From the NCBI GenBank assembly GCA_052246295.1, contig JBQQCO010000011.1: a stretch of 64,000 bases of DNA. One strand, written 5' to 3'. This document shows, piece after piece, positions 1 to 7,641 of the stretch (position 1 is the first letter of the stretch; each line of letters begins with the position of its first letter). The notes below the pieces were generated by a model. It did no database searches. It saw only the letters and a list, made by a program, of their open reading frames with translations, and was not told the DNA's origin. This DNA is from Piscibacillus sp052246295 (GTDB lineage Bacteria; Bacillota; Bacilli; Bacillales; Alkalibacillaceae). A program made the translations under genes and the position numbers.

Positions 1-269
1 TTCGACCATAGGTTCACATCACCTGGAACATAAGCAATTCGTTTATGAATCTCAACCGCATCGGTCCAAACGTCTTTCCCAAAAATAGCGCCTTTCCCAG
101 AAGTGGGCTTAAGAATCCCTAATAAAATTCTAATCGTTGTAGACTTACCTGCACCATTAGGGCCAATAAATCCGTACACTTCCCCTTTGTTCAACTCAAT
201 ATCAACACCTTTTAGTGCTTCAACTTTACCAAAATTCTTTTTAAGACCTTCAGCCTTCAGAATTGTCAT
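1..269 (-). CDS. ABC transporter ATP-binding protein (3' end cut by window edge)
   Basis: The first 89 residues of an ABC-type ATPase that would energise a membrane exporter from the cytoplasmic face. The Walker A motif GPNGAGKST is at residues 36-44, preceded by the usual aromatic/Val A-loop region. The signature motif, Walker B and switch His lie outside the window. The ATG at 267-269 follows an AAGGGGGAA-type ribosome binding site. The gene starts 12 bp after the stop of the TetR gene at 282-899, so the two are almost certainly one operon, and a permease gene is expected further left. The type (multidrug/bacitracin-like single-domain ATPase) and the substrate are not determined. Confidence 0.93.
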   Translation of the reverse strand, partial: MTILKAEGLKKNFGKVEALKGVDIELNKGEVYGFIGPNGAGKSTTIRILLGILKPTSGKGAIFGKDVWTDAVEIHKRIAYVPGDVNLWS

Positions 270-281
270 CCCTTTTCCCCC

Positions 282-899
282 TTATTGATAAAATGCTTTT
301 TTTAAAACCTCTAAGTAATCCATAAATTCCTCATGATACTTTTCATAATTAAATTGTGAAAAATCAATCCCTTTTAGCCGTTCAATTAACGATTCAGCAT
401 ACCCATCCATTGACCATTGTATTAAATGAATGGCCTTCTCAACATCTAGGTCTGATCTAAACTTTGAGTAATCTATATTTTGATAAAGCTTTGCAAAACC
501 TTCTGTACTTAATACATCAATTCTTTTTATTAAATCATCAGGTAAATGGTCACTTTCCATAACGAAAACCTGACTCATAAAGTTGAAAAGATTCGCATTC
601 TTAAAATAAACACGCATTTTCAATTCAACAATTTGACTGAAACGTTTAAAGAAGTCCGCCTCACTTAAGTCAAATTGTTCAATATAATCGTTTTCTATTG
701 TATTTAGACTATTTCTAACCAAATATTCATATAGCTCTTTTTTGTTTTTAAAGTAATAATATAGCATTCCCTTGCCGACACCAGCACGTTGAACAATTTG
801 ATTCGTCGATGCTTGCTTATAACCTTTCTCAGCAAATTCTTTTAAAGCTGCATCCACAATTTTTTTCTGAGTGTCTTCTTTTATGTCATCAAAAGCCAT
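282..899 (-). CDS. TetR/AcrR family transcriptional regulator
   Basis: A 205-residue one-component repressor. The amino-terminal TetR helix-turn-helix lies at about residues 10-57 (TNQIVQRAGVGKGMLYYYF is the recognition region). The rest is a helical ligand-binding and dimerisation domain of usual length. It is the first gene of an operon with the ABC ATPase downstream. Two near-identical inverted repeats of the form GACC-N5-GGTC lie in its upstream region (917-933 and 951-967), so autorepression and control of the exporter are likely. The inducing ligand cannot be read from the sequence. The ATG at 897-899 is the only sensible start. Confidence 0.92.
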   Translation of the reverse strand: MAFDDIKEDTQKKIVDAALKEFAEKGYKQASTNQIVQRAGVGKGMLYYYFKNKKELYEYLVRNSLNTIENDYIEQFDLSEADFFKRFSQIVELKMRVYFKNANLFNFMSQVFVMESDHLPDDLIKRIDVLSTEGFAKLYQNIDYSKFRSDLDVEKAIHLIQWSMDGYAESLIERLKGIDFSQFNYEKYHEEFMDYLEVLKKAFYQ

Positions 900-916
900 C
901 GCTTCGTTCTACCTCC

Positions 917-967
917 TTGACCAGTTCGGTCAACTTCATTGTAAATGTATTAGACCACTTCGGTCAA
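917..967 (-). promoter_or_regulatory. Paired TetR-type operators
   Basis: Two 17-bp inverted repeats lie upstream of the TetR gene: TTGACC-agttc-GGTCAA at 917-933 and TAGACC-acttc-GGTCAA at 951-967. Their centres are 34 bp apart, a little over three helical turns. GACC/GGTC arms with a 5-bp centre are typical of TetR-family operators. Binding by the adjacent regulator is inferred. Confidence 0.7.
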
Positions 968-1053
968 TATGCATAATTTCAAATATTTGCTATTAATCTT
1001 ATAAAAGGTATGTTAATATATCTTAGAAAAGTCAAAGGGGAGGAATACACAGC

Positions 1054-1992
1054 ATGTTAAAGAAGGTCGCCTTAAGTAGCATTTTGTTGTTAGCTTTATT
1101 GTTGGGAGCTTGTTCGGGTGAGTCTAGAAGCAACAAAGAAGTGATGGTTGATACATATCAATCAATGATGGAAATGGAAAAGTTTGATTCAACAGGCACA
1201 TTAGATCTAAACATCGACGCTGATGTTCAGGATCCATTTATTGCACCGTACATCCAGATGATTAATGATATGGAGTTCAGTGTAGACCAACGAATGGATA
1301 TGACACAAAACTTAAGCGAGATGGTTATTCATCTATCTGCAACTATGAGTCCAATGACATTCAATATCGACCTACCAATTCTTCAAAATTTAGATACAGA
1401 GACTATATATATTGAAACAGATAGTTTAGCAGATAACTTGGGTATGTTCTTAGGAGATACAGAACAACTTCGTGGTAAAGTATTAAAGCTTGAAATGAGT
1501 GAGCTCGAAGGTGCAAGCGAAGTAGAACAAGTGGATTACCAAGAAGTTCAAGAGCAAGCACAAGCTATTCTAACAGACTTCTTAGAGGATAAAAGTGATG
1601 ATGACTTTACTAAAGACGGAGACACTTATATCACTACGTTTAGTAAAGAAGAATTAGTTGATTTATTTGCTCAACTAGTGACTGAATTCGATGACACGCT
1701 TACGGATGAAGAGTTACAAGAAGGCGTGACAGAAATGAAGACAGCACTTGAAGAAGTTAAAGTCAACACTTTTGAAACTCGTGTAACACTTGATGGGGAT
1801 CAGTTAGAGAGTCAAGAGTTCATCTTAGATTTAGAATTCGACCTTGAAGGTTCTCCAATTCATTTAAACCTTGCAACTGACACAGTATACAACAGTATCG
1901 GTGAAGATGTTGAATTCACTATTGACCCAGAGAACAGTGAACTTGTCGAAATGGAAGAATTAATGCAAATGATGAATTCTATGGGATACTAA
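1054..1992 (+). CDS. Putative membrane-anchored lipoprotein (DUF6612-like)
   Basis: A 312-residue protein with a lipoprotein signal peptide: Lys-Lys, a hydrophobic stretch and the lipobox LLGAC with Cys at residue 20. The mature part is acidic and rich in alternating beta-strand-like segments, resembling LolA/LppX-like lipoproteins grouped as DUF6612. It should sit on the outer face of the cytoplasmic membrane; its function is unknown. A GGGGAGGA ribosome binding site precedes the ATG, and a terminator follows the stop at once, so it is monocistronic. The family assignment is from general resemblance; the lipoprotein call is firm. Confidence 0.8.
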   Translation: MLKKVALSSILLLALLLGACSGESRSNKEVMVDTYQSMMEMEKFDSTGTLDLNIDADVQDPFIAPYIQMINDMEFSVDQRMDMTQNLSEMVIHLSATMSPMTFNIDLPILQNLDTETIYIETDSLADNLGMFLGDTEQLRGKVLKLEMSELEGASEVEQVDYQEVQEQAQAILTDFLEDKSDDDFTKDGDTYITTFSKEELVDLFAQLVTEFDDTLTDEELQEGVTEMKTALEEVKVNTFETRVTLDGDQLESQEFILDLEFDLEGSPIHLNLATDTVYNSIGEDVEFTIDPENSELVEMEELMQMMNSMGY

Positions 1993-2000
1993 TCACTATG

Positions 2001-2034
2001 AAGCATTCAAGCTTAAGCTTGGGTGCTTTTTTTG
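2001..2034 (+). terminator. Rho-independent terminator after lipoprotein gene
   Basis: An inverted repeat (AGCATTCAAGCT / AGCTTGGGTGCT) is followed by seven T residues, just after the stop at 1992. Confidence 0.85.
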
Positions 2035-2052
2035 TGTTGCATGCCCCATCTA

Positions 2053-2086
2053 ATTAGACTATAATCTAATTAGATGATTATCTAAT
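2053..2086 (+). promoter_or_regulatory. Two overlapping ArsR-type operators before the ArsR-DUF2087 gene
   Basis: Two 18-bp inverted repeats share two bases: ATTAGAC-tata-ATCTAAT (2053-2070) and ATTAGAT-gatt-ATCTAAT (2069-2086). The same arms recur before the next gene (2719-2740). They sit directly upstream of the ribosome binding site GGAGGG, where repressor binding would block transcription. Recognition by the gene that follows is inferred. Confidence 0.75.
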
Positions 2087-2098
2087 GGAGGGTGTCAT

Positions 2099-2671
2099 AT
2101 GCAATTAGATCGTTTGGTTAATTTTCATAAAACAGTTGGTGACAAGACAAGACTAAGGATCATTGGGTTACTCAAAGAAAGGCCGCTTCACGGTCAGGCA
2201 ATCGCTGGCAAATTAGGCCTGACTCCACCAACGATTTCTCACCACATTCAAAAACTAAAAGAAATAGATATTCTATATCAGCGCCGTGATAAAAATACAA
2301 TCTACTATCATCTAAATGAACCTAAACTAGCTCGTTTAGCTAATGCCATTACAAAGTTAGGGGGTGAGGAAATGAATGCAGAGTTTACGGTTACAGACGA
2401 GGAGAAACACAAAATTTTATCGAACTTCATCGGTTCGGACGGTAGACTGAAGTCAATACCAGCACAGCTCAAAAAACGTCTTATTATACTAGAGCATATG
2501 GTTAGCAGTTTAGACCAAGGTGTGACATATCCCGAACCTAAAATTAATGAACATATAAAGAAATACCACGATGACTTTGCAACAATACGAAGAGAGTTTA
2601 TCATGCATCACTTCATGACAAGAGATAAAGGTTATTATGAATTGAATCCAAGAGAGTTGTGGCTTATTTAA
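2099..2671 (+). CDS. ArsR-type winged-helix regulator with DUF2087 domain
   Basis: A 190-residue regulator. Residues 1-90 form an ArsR-like winged helix (HGQAIAGKLGLTPPTISHHI recognition region, wing RRDKNTIYYHL). Residues about 105-185 match DUF2087, with the typical pattern DGRLKSIPAQLKKRLIILE and YHDDFATIRREFI. No Cys-based metal site like that of ArsR/SmtB is visible, so a non-metal signal is likely. Tandem operators precede it, and an identical operator lies before the MFS exporter downstream. The simplest reading is a repressor controlling itself and that exporter. A terminator separates the two genes. Confidence 0.9.
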   Translation: MQLDRLVNFHKTVGDKTRLRIIGLLKERPLHGQAIAGKLGLTPPTISHHIQKLKEIDILYQRRDKNTIYYHLNEPKLARLANAITKLGGEEMNAEFTVTDEEKHKILSNFIGSDGRLKSIPAQLKKRLIILEHMVSSLDQGVTYPEPKINEHIKKYHDDFATIRREFIMHHFMTRDKGYYELNPRELWLI

Positions 2672-2683
2672 ACGACTATCAAC

Positions 2684-2711
2684 AAGCTGTATTTATTACA
2701 GCTTTCTTTTT
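2684..2711 (+). terminator. Rho-independent terminator after the ArsR-DUF2087 gene
   Basis: AAGCTGTA / TACAGCTT stem with a 5-base loop, followed by a T-rich tail (TTCTTTTT). Confidence 0.75.
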
Positions 2712-2718
2712 AACCACC

Positions 2719-2740
2719 TAATTAGATAGTCATCTAATTA
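2719..2740 (+). promoter_or_regulatory. ArsR-type operator before MFS gene
   Basis: A perfect inverted repeat, TAATTAGAT-agtc-ATCTAATTA, with the same arms as the two operators at 2053-2086. It links the MFS gene at 2761 to the ArsR-DUF2087 regulator. Confidence 0.72.
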
Positions 2741-2760
2741 ATAGAAATGAGTTGTAAACC

Positions 2761-3975
2761 ATGAATAACTGGAAAGTTTGGAAATCGGAATCAAACTATC
2801 ATAAACTATTTTTTTCTGGTGTTATAAATGGGGTCGGCAACCGGTTTACACAAGTTGCTATTCTTGCGCTCATTTATGACATAACAAGCTCAGCATTTGC
2901 CATAGGCCTATTATTTTTAATCAGGCTACTTCCCTTTTTAATTATGGCACCAATAGCTGGGGCCTTAGCTGATCGGATATCAAAAAAGGCAATCTTATTG
3001 ACCACCGAGTTCATTAGAGTTCCCATTGTTTTAGGGTTGATTTTAGGGAATAACGTAGAACAACTTTGGATCATCTATGCAAGTTCCTTTTTATTAGCTC
3101 TAAGCGAAGCTGTGTATGCACCAGCAAGAAAAGCATTAATTCCAAGTTTAGTACGCCGGGATCACTTACTAAGTATAAATGCAATCGAACAAATCATTAT
3201 GGGGCTTGTCTTAATAATCGGTTCAACATCAGGAGGATTTATTTCATACTTATTAGGTCATAATATAGCGTTTAGTTTAAATGCACTAACCTTTTTAATC
3301 TCAGCGGTATTTTTAAAGAACCTAAAGATGCCTAACCAACAAATAGATCACTCAATTAAAACGCATTCACCTACAATATCTTATAAGAAATTTTTTAAGT
3401 CACCTGCTTTATTAGTATTTTTATTCATATGCCTCACCATGCCCATCGCAAACGGAATTGATAACGTCTTAATAAGTGTTTATGCACTTGAAGTATTCAA
3501 GATGGGAGATCTAGGTGTTGGGTTGATTTATGGTAGTTTAGGAGTTGGCCTCGTTCTAAGCTCATTTTCTTCTAACTGGATCAAAGGCAATTTAGTTGGA
3601 GTGACTATAATATTTATTATCATTGAAGGTATCGGGCATTTTCTATTAAGTGCATCCCCTAATTTTATGATTGCCCTAGGTACAGTTCTAGTCATTACCT
3701 TCTCGGCTGGCACTAGTGACATTAGTTTCAATACGCTAGTTATGAAAACCGTTCCCTCTCATAGGCGAGGGACTTTCTTCGGTTTAACAGAAATGATTTC
3801 AAATGTAACACTAGGTACTTTTATTGCGATTGGTGGGTTCATACTAGAATTTATAGATCCAAGAAGTTTAGGCAGTTTAGTTGGATTTCTCTATGTTTGC
3901 TTAGCAGTTATATATTTGTTGTTATTCCAAAGAATCCATTTGGTCAAAGAAAAACGTAGACTTCGTAATATTTAA
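2761..3975 (+). CDS. MFS efflux transporter
   Basis: A 404-residue integral membrane protein with about 11-12 hydrophobic segments. The start WKSESNYHKLFFSGVINGVGNR and the loop motif GALADRISKKAILL (about residues 62-75) are those of the MFS_3/EntS-macrolide efflux branch. It should export a small molecule using the proton gradient; the substrate is unknown. The ribosome binding site is weak (GAG, 11 bp upstream). Expression is probably repressed by the neighbouring ArsR-DUF2087 protein through the operator at 2719-2740. Four more transporters of this branch lie in the window. Confidence 0.9.
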   Translation: MNNWKVWKSESNYHKLFFSGVINGVGNRFTQVAILALIYDITSSAFAIGLLFLIRLLPFLIMAPIAGALADRISKKAILLTTEFIRVPIVLGLILGNNVEQLWIIYASSFLLALSEAVYAPARKALIPSLVRRDHLLSINAIEQIIMGLVLIIGSTSGGFISYLLGHNIAFSLNALTFLISAVFLKNLKMPNQQIDHSIKTHSPTISYKKFFKSPALLVFLFICLTMPIANGIDNVLISVYALEVFKMGDLGVGLIYGSLGVGLVLSSFSSNWIKGNLVGVTIIFIIIEGIGHFLLSASPNFMIALGTVLVITFSAGTSDISFNTLVMKTVPSHRRGTFFGLTEMISNVTLGTFIAIGGFILEFIDPRSLGSLVGFLYVCLAVIYLLLFQRIHLVKEKRRLRNI

Positions 3976-4036
3976 TTGAAATAAGCATTTTGCGCTAGAA
4001 TTAGATGGTGCTATTTGCTTATTTCTATTCTATATA

Positions 4037-4064
4037 TTATTATCATTATATATAATGATAATAA
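4037..4064 (+). promoter_or_regulatory. Perfect 28-bp palindrome (probable operator/promoter)
   Basis: Positions 4037-4050 (TTATTATCATTATA) are the exact reverse complement of 4051-4064. The right arm contains TATAAT, usable as a -10 box. It lies 14 bp before the regulator gene at 4079, a good place for autoregulation. The order of the half sites (ATTATCA ... TGATAAT) is the reverse of a Fur box, so Fur is not suggested. Confidence 0.65.
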
Positions 4065-4078
4065 AGGATTGAAAATTT

Positions 4079-4624
4079 ATGAGTTCGAAAGCTGATTTAC
4101 TATTACATCCAATACGTATGCGTGTTATACAAAGCTTACATTCACATCAACAACTAACGCCAAAACAACTTTTAGAAATACTAGATGATATTCCTCAAGC
4201 GACCCTATACAGACAACTGAAAACATTGCTAGATGCTGAGCTAATTTATGTCGTTGACTCTAAACAAATTCGTGGAGCTAAAGAGAAAGTTTACGCTGTT
4301 CGTGAGGAAAACATGAAAATACCAGATCAAGAAATTAAAAACTTAACACCAAATGAACTTACCAAACACTTTATGGCCTATCAATCAAACCTATTAAAAG
4401 AATTTGAGCGATATGTTTATAAAAACGAACCACAAAATTATAAAAACGATGGGTTAGGCTTCTCTCAAGCTACATTACACTTGACGGATGATGAGCTTCA
4501 ACAATTTGGGCTAGAGCTACAACGCGTTATTGAGAAGTACGACCAAAACACACCATCCGACAGCCGGGTTGCCATAACATTTGGTACCGTGAACATCCCA
4601 CAAATATTTAGGAGGAACCACTGA
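4079..4624 (+). CDS. Winged helix-turn-helix transcriptional regulator (HTH_20-like)
   Basis: A 181-residue regulator. Residues 1-70 form a winged helix of the ArsR/HTH_20 kind (LLHPIRMRVIQSLHSH, QATLYRQLKTLLDAELI). The carboxy-terminal half is helical and probably mediates dimerisation or ligand sensing. It begins an operon of four genes that overlap or touch: regulator, alpha/beta hydrolase, 68-residue membrane protein and YbjQ protein. Its stop TGA overlaps the next ATG by one base, giving translational coupling. The 28-bp palindrome just upstream is the likely autoregulatory site. The signal is unknown. Confidence 0.88.
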   Translation: MSSKADLLLHPIRMRVIQSLHSHQQLTPKQLLEILDDIPQATLYRQLKTLLDAELIYVVDSKQIRGAKEKVYAVREENMKIPDQEIKNLTPNELTKHFMAYQSNLLKEFERYVYKNEPQNYKNDGLGFSQATLHLTDDELQQFGLELQRVIEKYDQNTPSDSRVAITFGTVNIPQIFRRNH

Positions 4625-5553
4625 TGAATGAGGAATCAATTCATTTTGGGCATGAAGTGACATTACATGGTACGCTATCCATTCCTGATGAGCAAAAAGA
4701 TCTTTACCCTGCTGTACTCATTCTATCTGGTTCTGGCCCCCTCGACAGAGACGGCAATGGTAAGCAAGAGTTAAACCTGTACAATAAGCTTGCTCAAGTT
4801 TTCTCAGAAGTTGGCTGTGCTACACTTAGATATGACAAAAGAGGTGTTGGGGATAGCCATGGCGATGTTTATACAACTGGAATGTATGATTTAGTAGAAG
4901 ATGCTAGGTCTGCTCTTCATTATTTTAAAAGTGATTCACGTATAGATAACGAGAAAATCTTAATCGCTGGTCATAGTGAAGGGGCTATGCTAGCTACAGC
5001 CATCGCCGCAAATGAAAATATTGCTGGCGTCATGTTCATATCTGGCGCGGCACAAACACTTCAAGAAGCATTACAATATCAACGTGAATTAATTGCCGAT
5101 GAAGTAAAAACTAAACCAGGATTAACCGGAAAATTTATGCGTTTTCTAAATGTACCCAAGAAAGCGAAAGCTCAAGGTGAAAAATTTGACCAAAAAGTAA
5201 TTAACTCAAAAAAAGATGTGTTTAGACAACAGTTCATTCGAATTCCGGCTAAATGGTTTAGGGAACACTACCAATACGATTTACTAGCAGATTTGGCTAA
5301 AGTGAATTGTCCTATTCTCGCAGTGACTGGAGAAAAAGATGTTCAAGCAACACCTACTAATGTTTACAAGGTTAAAGATTATGTTCCAAATGAATTAGTC
5401 GAGGCAAAAATTATTCCTAATATGAATCATATGCTTCGTTACCAAGAGGAACCACCAAGCACTCTCAAACTAAAAAAGATTTATAAACAAATGGGTGTCC
5501 TCTCACCAGACTTAATTATCACACTACAAGATTGGGTTAAGCGTCATGTTTAA
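4624..5553 (+). CDS. Alpha/beta hydrolase
   Basis: A 309-residue cytoplasmic hydrolase of the BAAT/dienelactone-hydrolase-like group. The nucleophile elbow GHSEG is at residues 116-120 (Ser118). An oxyanion-type segment SGSGPLDRDG lies near residue 35. A late Asp (TGEKD) and His (MNHM) complete a plausible Ser-Asp-His triad. It probably cleaves an ester or thioester; the substrate is not known. It is translationally coupled to the upstream regulator and overlaps the downstream small membrane protein gene. No signal peptide is present. Confidence 0.9.
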   Translation: MNEESIHFGHEVTLHGTLSIPDEQKDLYPAVLILSGSGPLDRDGNGKQELNLYNKLAQVFSEVGCATLRYDKRGVGDSHGDVYTTGMYDLVEDARSALHYFKSDSRIDNEKILIAGHSEGAMLATAIAANENIAGVMFISGAAQTLQEALQYQRELIADEVKTKPGLTGKFMRFLNVPKKAKAQGEKFDQKVINSKKDVFRQQFIRIPAKWFREHYQYDLLADLAKVNCPILAVTGEKDVQATPTNVYKVKDYVPNELVEAKIIPNMNHMLRYQEEPPSTLKLKKIYKQMGVLSPDLIITLQDWVKRHV

Positions 5554-5752
5554 CAAAATAAAATATATTTTAATTATCTTAACTGTGGTTTTACAAATAG
5601 GTACAATTATAGCGATCTTTTATGAAACTTCTTTAGCTATGAAAATTGCTGTTGTTTATGCAGTATCTATAATCTCACTGATTGGGATTTTTATTTACGA
5701 AAGAAGATTAGAAAAGAAGGAGGAAATTAATTATGATGATTTTGACTACTGA
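5546..5752 (+). CDS. Small two-helix membrane protein
   Basis: A 68-residue protein with two hydrophobic helices (about residues 7-27 and 32-50) and a charged tail ending EEINYDDFDY. The ATG lies inside the end of the hydrolase gene and the 3' end overlaps the YbjQ gene, so it is embedded in the operon. I do not recognise a family. The operon position and clean hydrophobic pattern argue that it is real. It may anchor or assist its neighbours at the membrane, but that is a guess. Confidence 0.7.
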   Translation: MFNKIKYILIILTVVLQIGTIIAIFYETSLAMKIAVVYAVSIISLIGIFIYERRLEKKEEINYDDFDY

Positions 5753-6056
5753 AACAGCTCCAGGTTACGAGATTCAAGAATTAATTGGTTATGTAAAAGG
5801 AAGCACCATTCAATCAAAACATGTCGGTCGTGACATCACAGCCGCACTTAAAGGGTTAGTCGGCGGTGAAATCGGTAGCTATAACGAGATGATGACAGAA
5901 GCTAGAAAACTAGCAATACACCGAATGGTTGAAGATGCGGAGTCAAAAGGCGCGAATGCGATTTTAGCCATGCGAATGCACACATCCTCAGTCATGGGTG
6001 GAGCTGCTGAAATTATTGCATACGGCACTGCCGTTAAGGTTATTAAAACAGTCTAA
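5733..6056 (+). CDS. YbjQ family (UPF0145) protein
   Basis: A 107-residue protein matching the YbjQ/UPF0145 family (also described as a heavy-metal-binding domain). Family signatures are GYVKGSTIQSKHVGRDI near residue 19, GGEIGSYNEMMTEAR near 44, and GANAILAMRM near 73. These proteins assemble as oligomeric beta barrels of unknown function. The ribosome binding site AAGGAGG lies inside the preceding gene. Two adjacent ATG codons could each serve as start. A terminator follows, closing the operon that begins at 4079. Confidence 0.93.
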   Translation: MMILTTETAPGYEIQELIGYVKGSTIQSKHVGRDITAALKGLVGGEIGSYNEMMTEARKLAIHRMVEDAESKGANAILAMRMHTSSVMGGAAEIIAYGTAVKVIKTV

Positions 6057-6076
6057 TGAAAATTAGGCTGTTTTTT
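6046..6076 (+). terminator. Rho-independent terminator after the YbjQ gene
   Basis: AACAGTCTA / TAGGCTGTT stem (one G-T pair) followed by TTTTTT; it overlaps the YbjQ stop codon. Confidence 0.85.
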
Positions 6077-6087
6077 ATTTACCCTTT

Positions 6088-6117
6088 TACATAAAGTTAC
6101 TAATCAATGCAATACTA
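6088..6117 (+). promoter_or_regulatory. Possible sigma-G type promoter for spoVAF
   Basis: TACATA (6088-6093), a 17-bp spacer and AATACTA (6111-6117) resemble forespore sigma-G elements (-35 near GMATR, -10 near CATNMTA). It lies 37 bp before the ATG at 6154. The match is partial; support comes mainly from the known forespore expression of spoVA genes. Confidence 0.3.
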
Positions 6118-6153
6118 ATCTGATATAGGATCTATGTGAAGGAAGTGGAAGTC

Positions 6154-7632
6154 ATGGGAAAGGAAGGCAATCAAGTACCAATTAGTAAGTATTTTAGCCG
6201 GAATATTGAATACTTAAATAAAGAATTACGTATAGAGAAGAACTTTGACCTAATCCACCATAAAATTGAGCATGGTGGTATTAAGATTGGCTTATTCTTT
6301 GTCGATGGGTTTGCTGGTGGGTTAGCCATGATTGAAACGTTAAAACGTCTAAATGAGCTTGAAGAACGTGAAATGCGTCGTGATCCAATCACAGCTCTTA
6401 CACAAACCATCATTCCCCACCAGGAAGTAGACACTTCTAAAGATTTAGAAGAAGTCATCGCTCAAGTTCTAGCTGGACAAGCGGCTTTTATTGTTGAAGG
6501 GTGCGATGAAGCTGTACTCGTTGATTCACGTGAGTATCCCGTTCGTTCACCACAAGAGCCTGACCTTGAACGCGTTGTACGTGGTCCGAGAGACGGTTTT
6601 GTTGAAACCATTGTTTTTAACACCGCACTCATCAGGCGACATGTACGTGATCGTTCATTAATTTTCGAGTATCTACAAGTCGGACAACGCTCTAAAACAG
6701 ACGTTTGCTTATCTTATATAGACAGTGTTGTCGACCCACGTTTGGTCAAGAGGATTAAAGATAAAATAGAACAAATTGATATTGACGATTTATCCATGGG
6801 TGAAAAAACTTTAGAGGAATTCATTTTTGGTAAAACCATGAACCCTTATCCGCAAGTTCGTTACACAGAGCGCGGAGATACTGCAAGTGTTCACTTAATG
6901 GAAGGACATGTCTTAGTTATTGTTGACGGTTCGCCAAGTGTCATGATTTGTCCAGCAACTTTTTGGCATCATTTGCAACATGCCGAAGAATACAGACAAA
7001 AGCCTGTTGTTGGTGCCTTTTTACGCTGGGTACGGTTTGCTGCAATTATTGCAGGCCTATTCTTACTACCATTATGGTACTTATTCGCTACTCACCCAGA
7101 GCTGTTACCTCCCAACATGAGCTTTATTGGAGTTGATGAAGAAGGGGCCATCCCGCTGTTTCTGCAGTTTTTAATCGCTGAAATTGGAGTTGAAATATTG
7201 AGGATGGCGGCGATTCATACACCTAGTGCCTTAGCGACCGCATTGGGCTTAATCGCAGCACTTATGATAGGTGAAATCGCGATTGAAGTCGGTCTTTTCA
7301 CTTCAGAGGTCATACTTTATTTAGCCATTGCTGTTTTAGGAAACTATGCAATGCCAAGCTATGAAATGTCTTTAGCGAATAGAATTGTTCGTTTAGTCTT
7401 TTTATCAGCCACAGCAGCATTTGGCGTTATGGGATTTGTATTATCAATCGTAGCCTGGATTTTTTTACTATTATCCACAAAAACTTTAAACACGCCATAC
7501 CTATGGCCATTCATTCCTTTTAATGCAAAAGCATTTTTCGAAACAATCGTGAGATCGCCAATGCCATTAATTAAAAGTCGTCCAAGTGTACTCAATACAC
7601 AAGATAGTTCTAGACAACAAGGAGGGTCCTAA
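6154..7632 (+). CDS. spoVAF: SpoVAF/GerA-family spore germination protein
   Basis: About 492 residues. The GerA-type cytoplasmic amino-terminal half includes FFVDGFAGG and DLSMGEKTLEEFIFGKTMNPYPQVRYTERGD. It is followed by 5-6 membrane helices from about residue 290 and a short tail (PFNAKAFFETIVRSPMPLIKSRPS..) typical of SpoVAF. In Bacillus, SpoVAF sits in the inner spore membrane and takes part in dipicolinic acid/ion movement during germination. ATG 6154 is chosen because AAGGAAG lies 8 bp upstream; an in-frame GTG at 6136 is the alternative. In B. subtilis it ends the spoVA operon; here it stands alone between unrelated genes. Confidence 0.92.
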   Translation: MGKEGNQVPISKYFSRNIEYLNKELRIEKNFDLIHHKIEHGGIKIGLFFVDGFAGGLAMIETLKRLNELEEREMRRDPITALTQTIIPHQEVDTSKDLEEVIAQVLAGQAAFIVEGCDEAVLVDSREYPVRSPQEPDLERVVRGPRDGFVETIVFNTALIRRHVRDRSLIFEYLQVGQRSKTDVCLSYIDSVVDPRLVKRIKDKIEQIDIDDLSMGEKTLEEFIFGKTMNPYPQVRYTERGDTASVHLMEGHVLVIVDGSPSVMICPATFWHHLQHAEEYRQKPVVGAFLRWVRFAAIIAGLFLLPLWYLFATHPELLPPNMSFIGVDEEGAIPLFLQFLIAEIGVEILRMAAIHTPSALATALGLIAALMIGEIAIEVGLFTSEVILYLAIAVLGNYAMPSYEMSLANRIVRLVFLSATAAFGVMGFVLSIVAWIFLLLSTKTLNTPYLWPFIPFNAKAFFETIVRSPMPLIKSRPSVLNTQDSSRQQGGS

Positions 7633-7641
7633 TGGAACTGA

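Noticed and set aside
4037..4064. Fur or PerR box
   Set aside because: The half sites are in reverse order to TGATAAT-N-ATTATCA and the symmetry is much longer; a local operator is simpler.
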